From Micavibrio sp964400125 (lineage in GTDB: Bacteria; Pseudomonadota; Alphaproteobacteria; Micavibrionales; Micavibrionaceae): a DNA stretch of 64,000 nt. Made by a program: the position numbers and the translations under genes. The stretch's first letter is position 1. Each line of letters starts with the position of its first letter. Positions 51,006 to 59,587 of this stretch are shown here, piece by piece. The stretch is taken from the NCBI GenBank assembly GCA_964400125.1, contig CAYNSR010000001.1:62001-126000 (forward strand), read 5' to 3'. The notes under the pieces are model-generated. The model was not told the origin of the DNA. It made no database searches and saw only the letters and a program-made list of their open reading frames with translations.

Positions 51006-51072
51006 TCCATCGCTTTAGCTGAATTTATAAAAGCGCCCGCAAGCTGACAGGTATCAAATTCGGCGCTACACC
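51006..51072 (-). ncRNA. SAM-II-type riboswitch in the metE leader
   Basis: On the minus strand, P1 is formed by AGCGCC (5') and GGGCGCT. The loop has AATTTGATACC and CAGCTTGC, and the 3' strand reads ATAAATTCAGCTAAAGCG. The conserved features of SAM-II (metA motif) are all present: CTTGC just before the P1 3' strand, and an A-rich linker followed by AGCTAAA that forms the pseudoknot with the P1 loop. The predicted transcription start is only 1-2 bases upstream, so the aptamer begins the mRNA. It ends about 60 bases before the GTG start. SAM binding would be expected to lower metE-metF translation. Confidence 0.82.
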
Positions 51073-51079
51073 TTCCTCA

Positions 51080-51108
51080 ACTATGACAAGACAAAATCCG
51101 CTTGTCAA
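51080..51108 (-). promoter_or_regulatory. Sigma-70-type promoter of metE-metF
   Basis: A perfect -35 TTGACA (51108-51103) and a -10-like CATAGT (51085-51080) are separated by 17 bp. The start would be near 51073, at the first base of the SAM-II aptamer. The exact fit of promoter and riboswitch supports both calls. Confidence 0.78.
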
Positions 51109-51206
51109 ACTTTTTTGAAAAGTCATGCCGTATAACCCCGTACTATGCATCTGAAAGAATTAAATTATTCTAAACACCCGCCCTTTTTGTCCTGAAATAA
51201 CAAAAG
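51109..51206. other. Spacer between metE promoter and the next terminator
   Basis: The remaining part of the 317-bp gap between metE and the small membrane-protein gene. It is A/T-rich, and I see no gene or further motif. Confidence 0.5.
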
Positions 51207-51234
51207 AAAAGGCCCTCATCCAGAGGACCTTTTC
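51207..51234 (-). terminator. Intrinsic terminator after the small membrane-protein gene
   Basis: On the minus strand AAAAGGTCCTC and GAGGGCCTTTT form an 11-bp stem with one mismatch and a short TGGAT-type loop, followed by T-rich sequence. It ends the transcript of the gene at 51261-51500 and insulates the metE promoter. Confidence 0.78.
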
Positions 51235-51260
51235 AGGAGCAAACACCCTTTATCTTTTCG

Positions 51261-51500
51261 TCAATCGTTATCGGTATCCTGATCCATGACGGGACCGCGA
51301 ATTCCGTCCATTTCCCTGTCGACCTCCATGCCCGGATCACCGTCATCGACCATCGCCGTTCCTGCCGCAGGGGATGTCCCTGCAACACCTCGCCCTGCCG
51401 GATCAACTGTGTAGAAATAGATGAAACCGAAAACGATGGCGAGAACAACAAGTCCGCCGACGATGAAATAGGGCATATTGTTTTGATCGCTTGTGGCCAT
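51261..51500 (-). CDS. Small single-pass membrane protein A
   Basis: A 79-residue protein with a strong SD (AAGGAGG). After a short polar start (MATSDQNNMPY) comes one hydrophobic helix (FIVGGLVVLAIVFGFIYFY), then an acidic tail rich in Asp and Met (DDGDPGMEVDREMDG). It resembles the 86-residue protein at 52301: both have NN-x-YFI-x-GGL before the helix and an acidic, Met-containing end, so they may be paralogues. No known family is recognised. A C-terminal tail outside the cytoplasm is possible. Confidence 0.72.
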   Translation of the reverse strand: MATSDQNNMPYFIVGGLVVLAIVFGFIYFYTVDPAGRGVAGTSPAAGTAMVDDGDPGMEVDREMDGIRGPVMDQDTDND

Positions 51501-51575
51501 GGCAAACCTCCTTCCGGTTATTCATACGAATCCCGCTCCACCAACAAACGCGGCACGGGACGGTTCCGTAAATTT

Positions 51576-51758
51576 CTATTGTGGAATATTGCCTGACAAC
51601 AAGGTTTCGACCCGTTTTCTTCCGTATTTATTAATCAGGGACATAAAACTCTCGGCCATTTCATAAGTCACCAGATCATGCTCATAAAACTCGTGCCTAT
51701 GTTCACCAGCCTTATCAAGTGCATTTTCAAGAACTTTCATTTCACCGATTTTTTGCAT
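51576..51758 (-). CDS. Small hypothetical protein, 60 residues
   Basis: The start is ATG 51758, with SD GGAGGAAAG 4 bases upstream; the longer frame from 51857 has no ribosome-binding site. The product is a soluble, mostly helical protein (MQKIGEMKVLENALDKAGEH to RKRVETLLSGNIPQ), with no cysteines or membrane segment. I do not recognise it. It is divergent from the DUF883-like gene at 51920. Confidence 0.6.
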   Translation of the reverse strand: MQKIGEMKVLENALDKAGEHRHEFYEHDLVTYEMAESFMSLINKYGRKRVETLLSGNIPQ

Positions 51759-51919
51759 GAACTTTCCTCCGGTTTCTTGTGGACTGAGGACAAACGTTCT
51801 ATCCAGAAAAATATAACCGACTTTTTTAAAAAATTTCTGTCTCTGGAAGTACGCCACTTACCGGAGCCATATAACCGGAACTTCGTTTGTTTTTCAGGCA
51901 CAATTAAGGAGGATACACC

Positions 51920-52207
51920 ATGATAAACCAGCACCCCACCACAGAGGGAATCCTGAACCGCCCGGAAATCCAGAATATAAAAAACGATTTAGGATCCCTG
52001 AAGTCCAACGGCAGCGAATTGCTTAAGGAAATAGGACACGAAGGCGCGGATATCGTTCATGATGAACTGGATAAACTGAAACAGTCCGGTAAAGAAAAAA
52101 TTCGGATGGCAGAGGATCATGTAAAAAGTAAACCTGCCCAAGGCATCGCCATCGCTTTTGCCTCTGGTCTTGCGCTCAGTTATCTACTTGCACGACGGAA
52201 ACATTGA
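51920..52207 (+). CDS. ElaB/YqjD (DUF883)-like membrane-anchored protein
   Basis: A 95-residue protein with SD AAGGAGG. A long amphipathic helix (IKNDLGSLKSNGSELLKEIG to KEKIRMAEDHVKSKP) precedes a C-terminal hydrophobic anchor (GIAIAFASGLALSYLLARRK). This is the layout of ElaB/YqjD-type proteins, which tether to the inner membrane by the C-terminus and, in E. coli, bind ribosomes in stationary phase. Family assignment rests on architecture and the AR-R-K end. It is followed by the small membrane protein B on the same strand. Confidence 0.72.
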   Translation: MINQHPTTEGILNRPEIQNIKNDLGSLKSNGSELLKEIGHEGADIVHDELDKLKQSGKEKIRMAEDHVKSKPAQGIAIAFASGLALSYLLARRKH

Positions 52208-52300
52208 TCCTTGACTAAAATATAGCGACAGGTTTTCTCTGGAAACTTTTTACGCCCAAATCCGTTAGCAGGGCAGAACCGCAACAAAAGGAGCAACACC

Positions 52301-52561
52301 ATGGACAACAAAGATTTCAAAAACCGCTACAGCAATACCCCGGAACATAATAAAAACAACGGTTACTTCATTCTTGGCGGCTTGCTGCTGATTGCCCTTA
52401 CGGTTGGCGTCCTTCTTTTTGCGAATACACGTCCGGATCCGTCAATGATTGAACCCGCTGCGGGCGGTTATGTTATGACGGACCCAGATGCCCCAGATGC
52501 CATTGATCGCAGCTACGACAGGGGCTATGAAGCAAATCAGGAAATGGACAAAAATCGCTAA
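52301..52561 (+). CDS. Small single-pass membrane protein B
   Basis: An 86-residue protein with SD AAAAGGAGC. A polar N-terminus (KNNGYFILGG) runs into one helix (LLLIALTVGVLLFANT), then a proline/acid-rich tail (MTDPDAPDAIDRSYDRGYEA). It is similar in plan to protein A at 51261. Function unknown; placement next to a DUF883-like gene suggests an envelope or stationary-phase role. Confidence 0.72.
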   Translation: MDNKDFKNRYSNTPEHNKNNGYFILGGLLLIALTVGVLLFANTRPDPSMIEPAAGGYVMTDPDAPDAIDRSYDRGYEANQEMDKNR

Positions 52562-52581
52562 CAATCAAATCGGAAATCAGG

Positions 52582-52608
52582 AACGGGCCCCGTCAATCCG
52601 GGCCCGTT
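52582..52608 (+). terminator. Probable terminator after small membrane protein B
   Basis: AACGGGCCC and GGGCCCGTT form a perfect 9-bp stem around CGTCAATCC. There is no U-tract after it, so termination may be factor-assisted or the hairpin may protect the mRNA end. Confidence 0.55.
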
Positions 52609-52663
52609 CGCGACCACGTCCCCTCCCGCCACCCCCCGATAGAAGCGAGTCCTACATCTCTTT

Positions 52664-52690
52664 GAAAAAGAAAAGTAATTTTTCTTTTTC
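52664..52690. repeat. Perfect A/T-rich inverted repeat
   Basis: GAAAAAGAAAA and TTTTCTTTTTC pair perfectly over 11 bp with a 5-base GTAAT spacer. It lacks GC strength for a terminator, so a protein-binding site is possible. Confidence 0.55.
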
Positions 52691-52871
52691 GAAGATCGGA
52701 ACGGGTGCTTTTTGCGATCCTTCAAAAAGTTCCATGCACATTTAAAAATAAACTGCTTTCAAAAGGCATGTTTTTTCGCAATGTTCACTTCACAAAAACG
52801 CAACCTTTTTTGTTCTGACAAGGAACTATTCGGATTTATCAATAGTATGTAAAGCCTTTGGAGAAATGATT

Positions 52872-54485
52872 ATGCAACCTGTCCTGCAATATATACAAAA
52901 ATTGGCTCTCGCCCCGGATGAAAAGGAACAGCATCTTTACATGCTGCTGGATGCGCTGCCTGTGGCCGTCTACACGACCGATTCCAATGGCCGGATTACA
53001 TTTTTCAACCGCTCCGCCGCTGCACTCTGGGGCAGGGCACCAATCATTGGACAAGATATGTGGTGCGGCTGCTACAGGGTATATGACACTGACGGCACCC
53101 CCCTTCCCCGAGACCAGTATCCTGTGCGTATAACACTTGCCGGAAATCGCCCTCTACGCGGCATCGAGGCTCTTGCCGAACGCCAGGACGGAACCCGTTT
53201 TTCTTTCACATCGTGGCCAACTCCGCTTTATGATCGCAGTGGAAGCCTGATTGGCGCAGTCAACATGCTGATGGATATTACAGAGATAAAGAAAACGACC
53301 GCTGTTTTGGAACAGGCCCGAATTCAGGCAAATGCCGCCAATGTTGCAAAATCGGAATTTCTGGCCAACATGAGTCATGAATTCCGGACTCCCATGAATG
53401 TCATTGTCGGTTTAGTTAGCATTCTAAAAAAAACGGATCTTCTACCGGAGAAAAAACAAAAAATTCTAAATACCCTTTCGGAAGAATCCGACCGGATGAT
53501 GTCTCTGATAAACAATCTTCTCGACATTACAAAAATAGAAAATGATGTTGTGGAACTGCAAAATATCCCGTTTGATCTGGCACAACTTCTTGAAGAAATC
53601 GTCAGCATCCAGAATGTCGTGGCCAGTGAAAAGGACCTGGTTTTGCATATTGACTACATTTCAGGCCCGCAAAACCTTTTAATCGGCGATCCACTGCGGC
53701 TGAAACAGGCTCTTTTGAATATCGTTGGAAATGCAATAAAATTCACCCGGACAGGCAGCGTTACATTGCGCGTAGACTGCCGTATGAAGAATGAAACGAA
53801 TGCTATCCTGTCAATTTCGGTTAAAGACACCGGAATCGGAATCAGGGAAGATCAGATAGAGCATATCTTCAGTAAATTCACTCAGGCAGACACATCAAGT
53901 ACACGGAGGTTCGGCGGCACCGGAATTGGTTTGGCTATAAGCAAGACATTGATTGAAAAAATGGGTGGAACACTGGATGTAAACAGTATTTACGGATGTG
54001 GATCATGCTTCACTATCACCGTCCCCATGCAATGCAATATCGCAGGCTGGCCAGAACCGCAACTCCCGCTCGAACAACCCCCGCAACGGACAGGCAATGG
54101 CGCTCATATTTTGATAGTGGACGACTACCCGCCAAATATCGCTCTGGTCAGCTTTCTCCTTGATGAGATCGGCTGCACCTTCAGCATCGCAGAAAACGGG
54201 GAAGACGCCGTACGCCAAACAGAAAACCGGAAGTTCGATCTGATCCTTATGGATGTACAAATGCCGGTCATGGATGGACTCAAGGCTACAAGAATCATTC
54301 GTGAACGCGAAAAACAACGCAAGTCAGGCAAAAGCAATATTATCGGCATGACTGCCCATGCCCTGAAAGGAGACCGGGAACGCTGCTTCGGTGCCGGTAT
54401 GAACGAATACATATCCAAGCCGTTTACGCCGGAAGAATTACAAAAAAAAGTAACACGTTTTGTCGCGGCGCAAAGGGCTCACTAA
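52872..54485 (+). CDS. PAS hybrid histidine kinase with C-terminal receiver domain
   Basis: A 537-residue soluble kinase. The start is ATG 52872, 8 bases after GGAG; ATG 52866 is too close to the SD. Residues about 22-140 are a PAS domain (LPVAVYTTDSNGRITFFNRS). H169 in NMSHEFRTPMNV is the phospho-accepting histidine. The ATPase domain has GNAIKFTRTG, VKDTGIGI and RRFGGTGIGLAI. The receiver (about 415-535) has ILIVDDYPPN and LILMDVQMPVMDG. No membrane helix or Hpt is present. The receiver and kinase core resemble the kinase at 54491, so the two converging genes may act in one network. The signal sensed by the PAS is unknown. Confidence 0.93.
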   Translation: MQPVLQYIQKLALAPDEKEQHLYMLLDALPVAVYTTDSNGRITFFNRSAAALWGRAPIIGQDMWCGCYRVYDTDGTPLPRDQYPVRITLAGNRPLRGIEALAERQDGTRFSFTSWPTPLYDRSGSLIGAVNMLMDITEIKKTTAVLEQARIQANAANVAKSEFLANMSHEFRTPMNVIVGLVSILKKTDLLPEKKQKILNTLSEESDRMMSLINNLLDITKIENDVVELQNIPFDLAQLLEEIVSIQNVVASEKDLVLHIDYISGPQNLLIGDPLRLKQALLNIVGNAIKFTRTGSVTLRVDCRMKNETNAILSISVKDTGIGIREDQIEHIFSKFTQADTSSTRRFGGTGIGLAISKTLIEKMGGTLDVNSIYGCGSCFTITVPMQCNIAGWPEPQLPLEQPPQRTGNGAHILIVDDYPPNIALVSFLLDEIGCTFSIAENGEDAVRQTENRKFDLILMDVQMPVMDGLKATRIIREREKQRKSGKSNIIGMTAHALKGDRERCFGAGMNEYISKPFTPEELQKKVTRFVAAQRAH

Positions 54486-54490
54486 AAAAC

Positions 54491-56875
54491 CTATGCTGCA
54501 ATCTTTCCCTTCAACTCCTCTAGATGATAGGGCTTGGCAAGATAATCATCCATTCCGGAATCCATGCATTTCTTTCTGTCGCCCGTCAGGGCATGAGCGG
54601 TCATGCCGATAATGCGGGTTCTCGGAAGATTATGTTGTTTTTCGTATTTTCGAATGGCGTGTGTGGCCTGATACCCGTCAAGTTCCCGCATTTGCACATC
54701 CATCAATATGGCGTGATATTTCCTGTTTTTCACTTTTTCCAGAGCAATCAGGCCATTTTCCGCGACATCGCATTCAAAACCGAACTGCTCGAGATAAATG
54801 CTTGCGACCATAACATTCGGGGCGTAATCATCCACCAGAAGGATACGGGGCTTTTCCTGATTTTCTGCAACGTTCTCTTTGCGCGGCTCCGGGTCAGGAA
54901 TCGACTCCGTTGTGTTCTCTATCACTGTTCGCTTGACGGGAAGCGAAAGAAAAACGGAAAAAGTCGTCCCCTGGCCAAAAATGCTTTCTACTTTTATTTC
55001 ACCGCCCATCATTTCAGTAAAAGCCTTGGCAATCGCCAGACCCAACCCTGTTCCACCGTGTTTACGACTGATTGATGAATCGGCCTGTGTAAATTTTTCG
55101 AAAATAACATCCAGTTTTTCCGGCTCAATTCCAATTCCCGTATCGATCACGGATATACAGATATCTTCATAATCCGGTTTTTTTGCCGGGCTTGCGCGCG
55201 CCTTCAACACGACGCTTCCTTTTTCGGTAAATTTAATGGCGTTCCCCGACAGATTAATGAGGATTTGCTTGATCCGGGTTGGATCTCCGGTATATTCACG
55301 CCCCCTGATCCCGGAAAAATCGGCCCTGAATTCCAGATTTTTTTCCGCTGCCTTCACCGACATCAACGCGATGACATCGTCAAGGATACTCTCCATGCTG
55401 AACGCAACATGTTCCAACTCAAAATTTTTTGTTTCTATTTTTGAAAAATCAAGCAAATCATTAATAATCATCAGCAAAGATTCAGCGCTCAATTGCAAGG
55501 TCTTGATAAACTCCGCCTGCCGCTCGCTCAACGGCGATGTTTTGCCCAGAATGGTTGATAAACCCAAAACAACATTTATCGGCGTACGGATTTCATGACT
55601 CATATTTGCCAGGAATTCAGACTTGGCGATATTCGCCGCCTCGGCCCTGTCGCGTTCTTTTTCCAGTTGTTTTGAATTTTCCTGAAACACGTTCAGAACC
55701 ACTGCCAGTTTGCCGACCTCATCGTCATAATTGACTATTTTCGGGGGATTATACGGCTGGCCGTGCGTTGCCTTGTAAAGAGTATCAACCATGGAATTAA
55801 TAGGCTGAATCACCCGGAGCGTAATCACACGCCAGGAATAATAACTGATGAATAAAGCAAAAAGAAACATTGCCAGACTGACAGCAATCCCTGTTTGCGC
55901 CTGTGCCTTTAATGAGGCCACATAACTATGGCTCACATCAAGAGCAGCATCATTCATTTCATACATGGAATCGACCGCCTGCGATGCAAGCTCCAGCCAC
56001 ATTTCAACACTGATGGGATAAATCACCTCTGCGGTATCCGATTCCGGAATCGTGAATATTCCCTTGATCTGCTCGAACGCCATGAAATAATGCGTTTTTG
56101 CCTCCTCCAGAACCGGTCTCACCTGAGAAGACCAACTGCTGTTGAGAACGGCACTATGGATCAGTTGCCAGTCATACTGAATACGTCCGCGCCAGAAAAA
56201 CAATTGCTCCTGTATTTCAGGAGTCATCGGTTTTTTTTCGACGATCAACTGCCCAAGAATAGCATATTCGCGACCGACATATTCAGTAATTGACCATACA
56301 TTGTAGGAAAACCGCATTTGTCTTACGACCGCAGGGTTGCTGGCCATATAGGGACTGGAATAGGCATCTATCAGATTGTACGTAACGACAATCATCTCTG
56401 TCGAGATATTAAAAAATGCGTTAGAAATTGCTTTATCTCTTTCGTCTAATCCTTTTTGCAATTCCCTGTCGATATCAATTCTGGCTTCCTGCAATTTGAT
56501 ATGCTGCGCCATAACATCCTGAAGAATTGTCTCAATACCCGGATGCTCATTCATATTCTCCTGAAGAAAATCAAACGCCTCCTCCAGCATGGAATCAACA
56601 TCCCTGCGCGTATCCTTCAAAGATGATCGCAAAGATTCCACAACGCCCTGCGGGGCATAAACCACGGACATGGAAAGCCCGCGCTCTACAGACAGAAATT
56701 TTTCAACACGGAGGAGAAGATTGACGTTTCTGGTGACATCCTGCAGAACTATAGCGTTTTCATGAGATAGCCATGATTTGTAAAGCGTATATCCGACCTG
56801 AACGGTAATAAGGATATTCAGCACGCTGATTATAAAAAACAGTGTTGTCCTGATAGGAAAATGAAACCGGCCCAT
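54491..56875 (-). CDS. Membrane hybrid histidine kinase with large periplasmic sensor
   Basis: A 794-residue protein. TM1 is near residues 10-32, followed by a helical periplasmic domain (about 33-335) with VEKFLSVERGLSMSVVYAP. The ERG-centred motif resembles nitrate/nitrite-sensing (NIT) and related four-helix sensors. TM2 is near 340-360, then HAMP (VIQPINSMVDTLYKATHG). NMSHEIRTPINVVLGL carries the histidine, and GNAIKFTEKG and HGGTGLGLAI the ATP site. The receiver has ILLVDDYAPN and AILMDVQMRELDG. It is the third gene of a TonB receptor-YfiR-kinase operon, with TAATG overlap to the YfiR-like gene. YfiR-type periplasmic proteins commonly regulate a membrane partner, so the sensor domain probably receives that signal. 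Confidence 0.92.
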   Translation of the reverse strand: MGRFHFPIRTTLFFIISVLNILITVQVGYTLYKSWLSHENAIVLQDVTRNVNLLLRVEKFLSVERGLSMSVVYAPQGVVESLRSSLKDTRRDVDSMLEEAFDFLQENMNEHPGIETILQDVMAQHIKLQEARIDIDRELQKGLDERDKAISNAFFNISTEMIVVTYNLIDAYSSPYMASNPAVVRQMRFSYNVWSITEYVGREYAILGQLIVEKKPMTPEIQEQLFFWRGRIQYDWQLIHSAVLNSSWSSQVRPVLEEAKTHYFMAFEQIKGIFTIPESDTAEVIYPISVEMWLELASQAVDSMYEMNDAALDVSHSYVASLKAQAQTGIAVSLAMFLFALFISYYSWRVITLRVIQPINSMVDTLYKATHGQPYNPPKIVNYDDEVGKLAVVLNVFQENSKQLEKERDRAEAANIAKSEFLANMSHEIRTPINVVLGLSTILGKTSPLSERQAEFIKTLQLSAESLLMIINDLLDFSKIETKNFELEHVAFSMESILDDVIALMSVKAAEKNLEFRADFSGIRGREYTGDPTRIKQILINLSGNAIKFTEKGSVVLKARASPAKKPDYEDICISVIDTGIGIEPEKLDVIFEKFTQADSSISRKHGGTGLGLAIAKAFTEMMGGEIKVESIFGQGTTFSVFLSLPVKRTVIENTTESIPDPEPRKENVAENQEKPRILLVDDYAPNVMVASIYLEQFGFECDVAENGLIALEKVKNRKYHAILMDVQMRELDGYQATHAIRKYEKQHNLPRTRIIGMTAHALTGDRKKCMDSGMDDYLAKPYHLEELKGKIAA

Positions 56876-57429
56876 TACTGGACAACCTTGGCCAGCTTCA
56901 TCAAACGATCTTCAATTCGCAGACCTGCTGTACCGATAGAGCTTCTGTTAATGTGCAGATGAATATGCTTGTCCTGCCCCATATTGAACTCAACCATTCC
57001 CCCTTTCTTTGCAAAGTCGGGAATATTGCTTATGGTCAGGATATTCTTTCCCTTGATATGCCGCAGTATTGCACTTAGGCTACTTTGATGACTCTGGTTA
57101 ATAAAAACAACGTGGCATCCGTCAAGCTGGCCTATGTTATGAACATGCCGGATCCCGATCGTGAATTTTTGTGCCGTGCGGCCTTCAAGCGGATAGAGAT
57201 AGCCTTCGAAGGCATCTTCTCCGTACAGACACACCGAAATGCGGGATTTTTCTTCAGACAGTATGTTTTCAGGCCATGTCGTGTATTTTAAAAAATTATA
57301 GATAAGCCCGGCTTCTATTTTTTGTGCATTCAGATTGATTTTTTCCGTGGCGTGTACGCTGCATGGGAAACACAGCATACAAACGACAAAAATCCATGAT
57401 ACCCGCAAGGGGGCGCGCCTGATTCTCAT
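56875..57429 (-). CDS. YfiR-family (DUF4154) periplasmic protein
   Basis: A 184-residue protein. The start is ATG 57429 (MRIRRAPLRVS), sharing TAATG with the receptor stop. A signal peptide spans to about SVHA. The mature protein has the DUF4154 pattern: IEAGLIYNFLKYTTWPENIL, ISVCLYGEDAFEGYL, GCHVVFINQSHQSSLSAI and MVEFNMGQDKHIHLHINRS. In Pseudomonas, YfiR is a periplasmic repressor of the diguanylate cyclase YfiN. Here its partner would be the membrane kinase encoded next, with the TonB receptor upstream. Two pairs of cysteines of classical YfiR are only partly present, so redox control is uncertain. Confidence 0.88.
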   Translation of the reverse strand: MRIRRAPLRVSWIFVVCMLCFPCSVHATEKINLNAQKIEAGLIYNFLKYTTWPENILSEEKSRISVCLYGEDAFEGYLYPLEGRTAQKFTIGIRHVHNIGQLDGCHVVFINQSHQSSLSAILRHIKGKNILTISNIPDFAKKGGMVEFNMGQDKHIHLHINRSSIGTAGLRIEDRLMKLAKVVQ

Positions 57430-59411
57430 TAAAATTTCCATGTTAACCTTCCAAATACGGCCCGCTCCGGCTCCGTTACGTTTTCCGGTTCCGCAACGTT
57501 TACTTCGCTCGTCGGGCCAAATTCCCGGTGCGCATCGTCCAGAAGATTTTGGCCGACCAATGTGAAATGGAGATTTTCATTTACCTTCCAGCCAAGGTTG
57601 GCGTCAAGACGGACATAATCCCCCACATTTCTATGGTCTATTTCATCGACATAATGCAACGTCGTGTTCAGACTCCAGTTTTCATTGATATCCCAGTGCG
57701 AACGCAGGTTGAATTGATGATGCGGCGTGCCGTCCTCCACGCGCTCAAGACGCAACGCGCCGTTCACCTTGTCATGCAAAAAAATGTCTATGAAACTGTA
57801 ATTAAATGACAGGGACCAGTCGCTTCTGACATTCCAGTTTGCAGAAAATTCTGCCCCATAAACCTCACCTGTATAACTGTTGGTGTAATTGAACGGAGCA
57901 AGAATATGGATGGGATCAATTCCGTTATTTACAAGAACCAATGGCAGCGTCTCTACCCCGGCAAGCTTGTCGTATACATTGTAAAATGCGGTCATATCAA
58001 CAGAAAACGCCGGACTTATCTGATTGCGATAACCCATTTCATAGGCGACAAGCTCCTCTGATTTGAAATTGTCATTGCCGTGCGTGGCCGCCCTGAATCC
58101 GGCGCTTGTTTCCACTGTAAAATCAATATCCCTTTCCAGCCGCCCCGGCATTCGCACGGCGCGCGAAACGGAAGCCCATATTGTTTGCCTGTCATCCATG
58201 ATCCACTGCAATTTTGCGCTCGGCTGAAACTCAAATCCGGTAAAATCATTGTGTTCGATCTTCGTCCCGAGAGTTAAAAACCATTTCTCCGGCACAAGCG
58301 TCATTTCATCCTGAATAAAAATATTATAAATGCTGTCATTCTCGCTTCCCGACAGAAAACTGGCATTGCGCGTTCCATGTTCGTCATCGGATGTAAATCT
58401 GTATCCGCCCCCGATAATGACGGAATGACGCCCACGTTTTGCAAAATTGTACTGAGCATCCATATCGATGATAACACGCTCATCCTTGATGAGTGACGGC
58501 TCATCCCTCCTTGTGTGATCTATATAAGCCTGAAGCGTGAAAACAGAATCGTCATTATTATTTTGACGCCACCTTCCAAGAATATTCTTTCCCGTATAAA
58601 CAATTTCATTCTCTACCAATGCACTGAACGGCGGGACAAGAAAGCTGTCTACGCTCGTTTGATGGGTTGTCGTTTTATAAATATCGCCTTGCAATGTAAA
58701 ATTTTCATCCCAGTCCGCACGAAACCCGCTGCGGTAACTGTCCCAGTCATCTATTCCTTCCTGTCCTCCGGGCCGGTCAAAAGACTCCCGATCAAAATAT
58801 TTTGCATACACGCGATAAAAACCTTCATCACCCAATACACCACCATGACGACCGCCCAGTTCGCGCTCGTTCGTGCCGTAAATCGCCGTGACGGCGGACC
58901 CCTGAGATTTTTTGGCCTCTTTGGTGATTATATTGATGATCCCGTTTACGGCATTCGCACCCCAGAGCGTCCCGCCGGGGCCGCGTATGACCTCGATGCG
59001 CTCGATATCTTCAAAAAAGAGATCCTGAATTTCCCAGAACGTTCCGGAGAAAATGGGGTTATAGACAGTCCGCCCGTCGATCATCACGAGAAGCTTGTTG
59101 GCCAGCGCATTGTTGAATCCACGGATGGAAATAGCCCATGAATTCGAATCCGATTGCGCTACATGCACGCCAGGTGCCATCCGTAAGGCATCGGGGATGT
59201 TTGTTACACCGGACTTCAGGATATCTTCACCGCTGATGACATAGATGGCAGACGGGCTGTCGAATAGTTTTTCTACTTTCTTTGATGCCGACATCACTTC
59301 CGCATCCAGAAGGACTTCCGGCGGCAAATCGAGATAATCGACTGTTTCAGAATAGGCCGGACTTGCCGTCGCCAATAAAAGCAACGCCGCAACAACCCCT
59401 GATTTTTGCAT
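57429..59411 (-). CDS. TonB-dependent outer-membrane receptor
   Basis: A 660-residue receptor. ATG 59411 is chosen, giving a clean signal peptide ending ASPAYSE; ATG 59429 is in frame and also possible. The plug domain includes SPSAIYVISGEDILKSGVTN, IPDALRMAPGVHVAQSDSN, and IERIEVIRGPGGTLWGANAV. The barrel ends in a terminal Phe (FGRLTWKF). Late strands resemble colicin I/vitamin receptor types, but no substrate is evident, and no siderophore genes or Fur box were recognised. Association with YfiR and a hybrid kinase suggests ligand sensing as well as uptake. Confidence 0.93.
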   Translation of the reverse strand: MQKSGVVAALLLLATASPAYSETVDYLDLPPEVLLDAEVMSASKKVEKLFDSPSAIYVISGEDILKSGVTNIPDALRMAPGVHVAQSDSNSWAISIRGFNNALANKLLVMIDGRTVYNPIFSGTFWEIQDLFFEDIERIEVIRGPGGTLWGANAVNGIINIITKEAKKSQGSAVTAIYGTNERELGGRHGGVLGDEGFYRVYAKYFDRESFDRPGGQEGIDDWDSYRSGFRADWDENFTLQGDIYKTTTHQTSVDSFLVPPFSALVENEIVYTGKNILGRWRQNNNDDSVFTLQAYIDHTRRDEPSLIKDERVIIDMDAQYNFAKRGRHSVIIGGGYRFTSDDEHGTRNASFLSGSENDSIYNIFIQDEMTLVPEKWFLTLGTKIEHNDFTGFEFQPSAKLQWIMDDRQTIWASVSRAVRMPGRLERDIDFTVETSAGFRAATHGNDNFKSEELVAYEMGYRNQISPAFSVDMTAFYNVYDKLAGVETLPLVLVNNGIDPIHILAPFNYTNSYTGEVYGAEFSANWNVRSDWSLSFNYSFIDIFLHDKVNGALRLERVEDGTPHHQFNLRSHWDINENWSLNTTLHYVDEIDHRNVGDYVRLDANLGWKVNENLHFTLVGQNLLDDAHREFGPTSEVNVAEPENVTEPERAVFGRLTWKF

Positions 59412-59587
59412 ACATCCCTGTTGAAACATCTTGCGTGTTTTCCCGCATGAGAATAGATCAATGATTGTTTCTGCGGGATGGAAAGGTGAATCTCAAGCGC
59501 AAAATCAGGCGTTGAGCAAGACTATATGTCTATTAAAAATAAACCTTTTAAATTCAAAGCTGTAAAAAATAGAAAATAAGTTCAGAG

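Larger units (their letters stand above)
52562..52871. other. Intergenic region with two inverted repeats
   Basis: About 310 bases without a gene. It holds a GC-rich hairpin at 52582-52608 and a perfect A/T inverted repeat at 52664-52690. The rest shows no gene; a promoter for the downstream kinase is expected in the last 80 bases but no clear -35/-10 pair stands out. Confidence 0.5.

Noticed and set aside
50944..51006. ATG 51006 as the metE start
   Set aside because: It lies at the end of the SAM-II-like RNA and adds 21 residues not seen in MetE; GTG 50943 has GGAGAGG at the right distance.
51576..52207. Toxin-antitoxin pair from the two divergent small genes
   Set aside because: They are divergent, each with its own strong SD, and the plus-strand product is a DUF883-like membrane-anchored protein.
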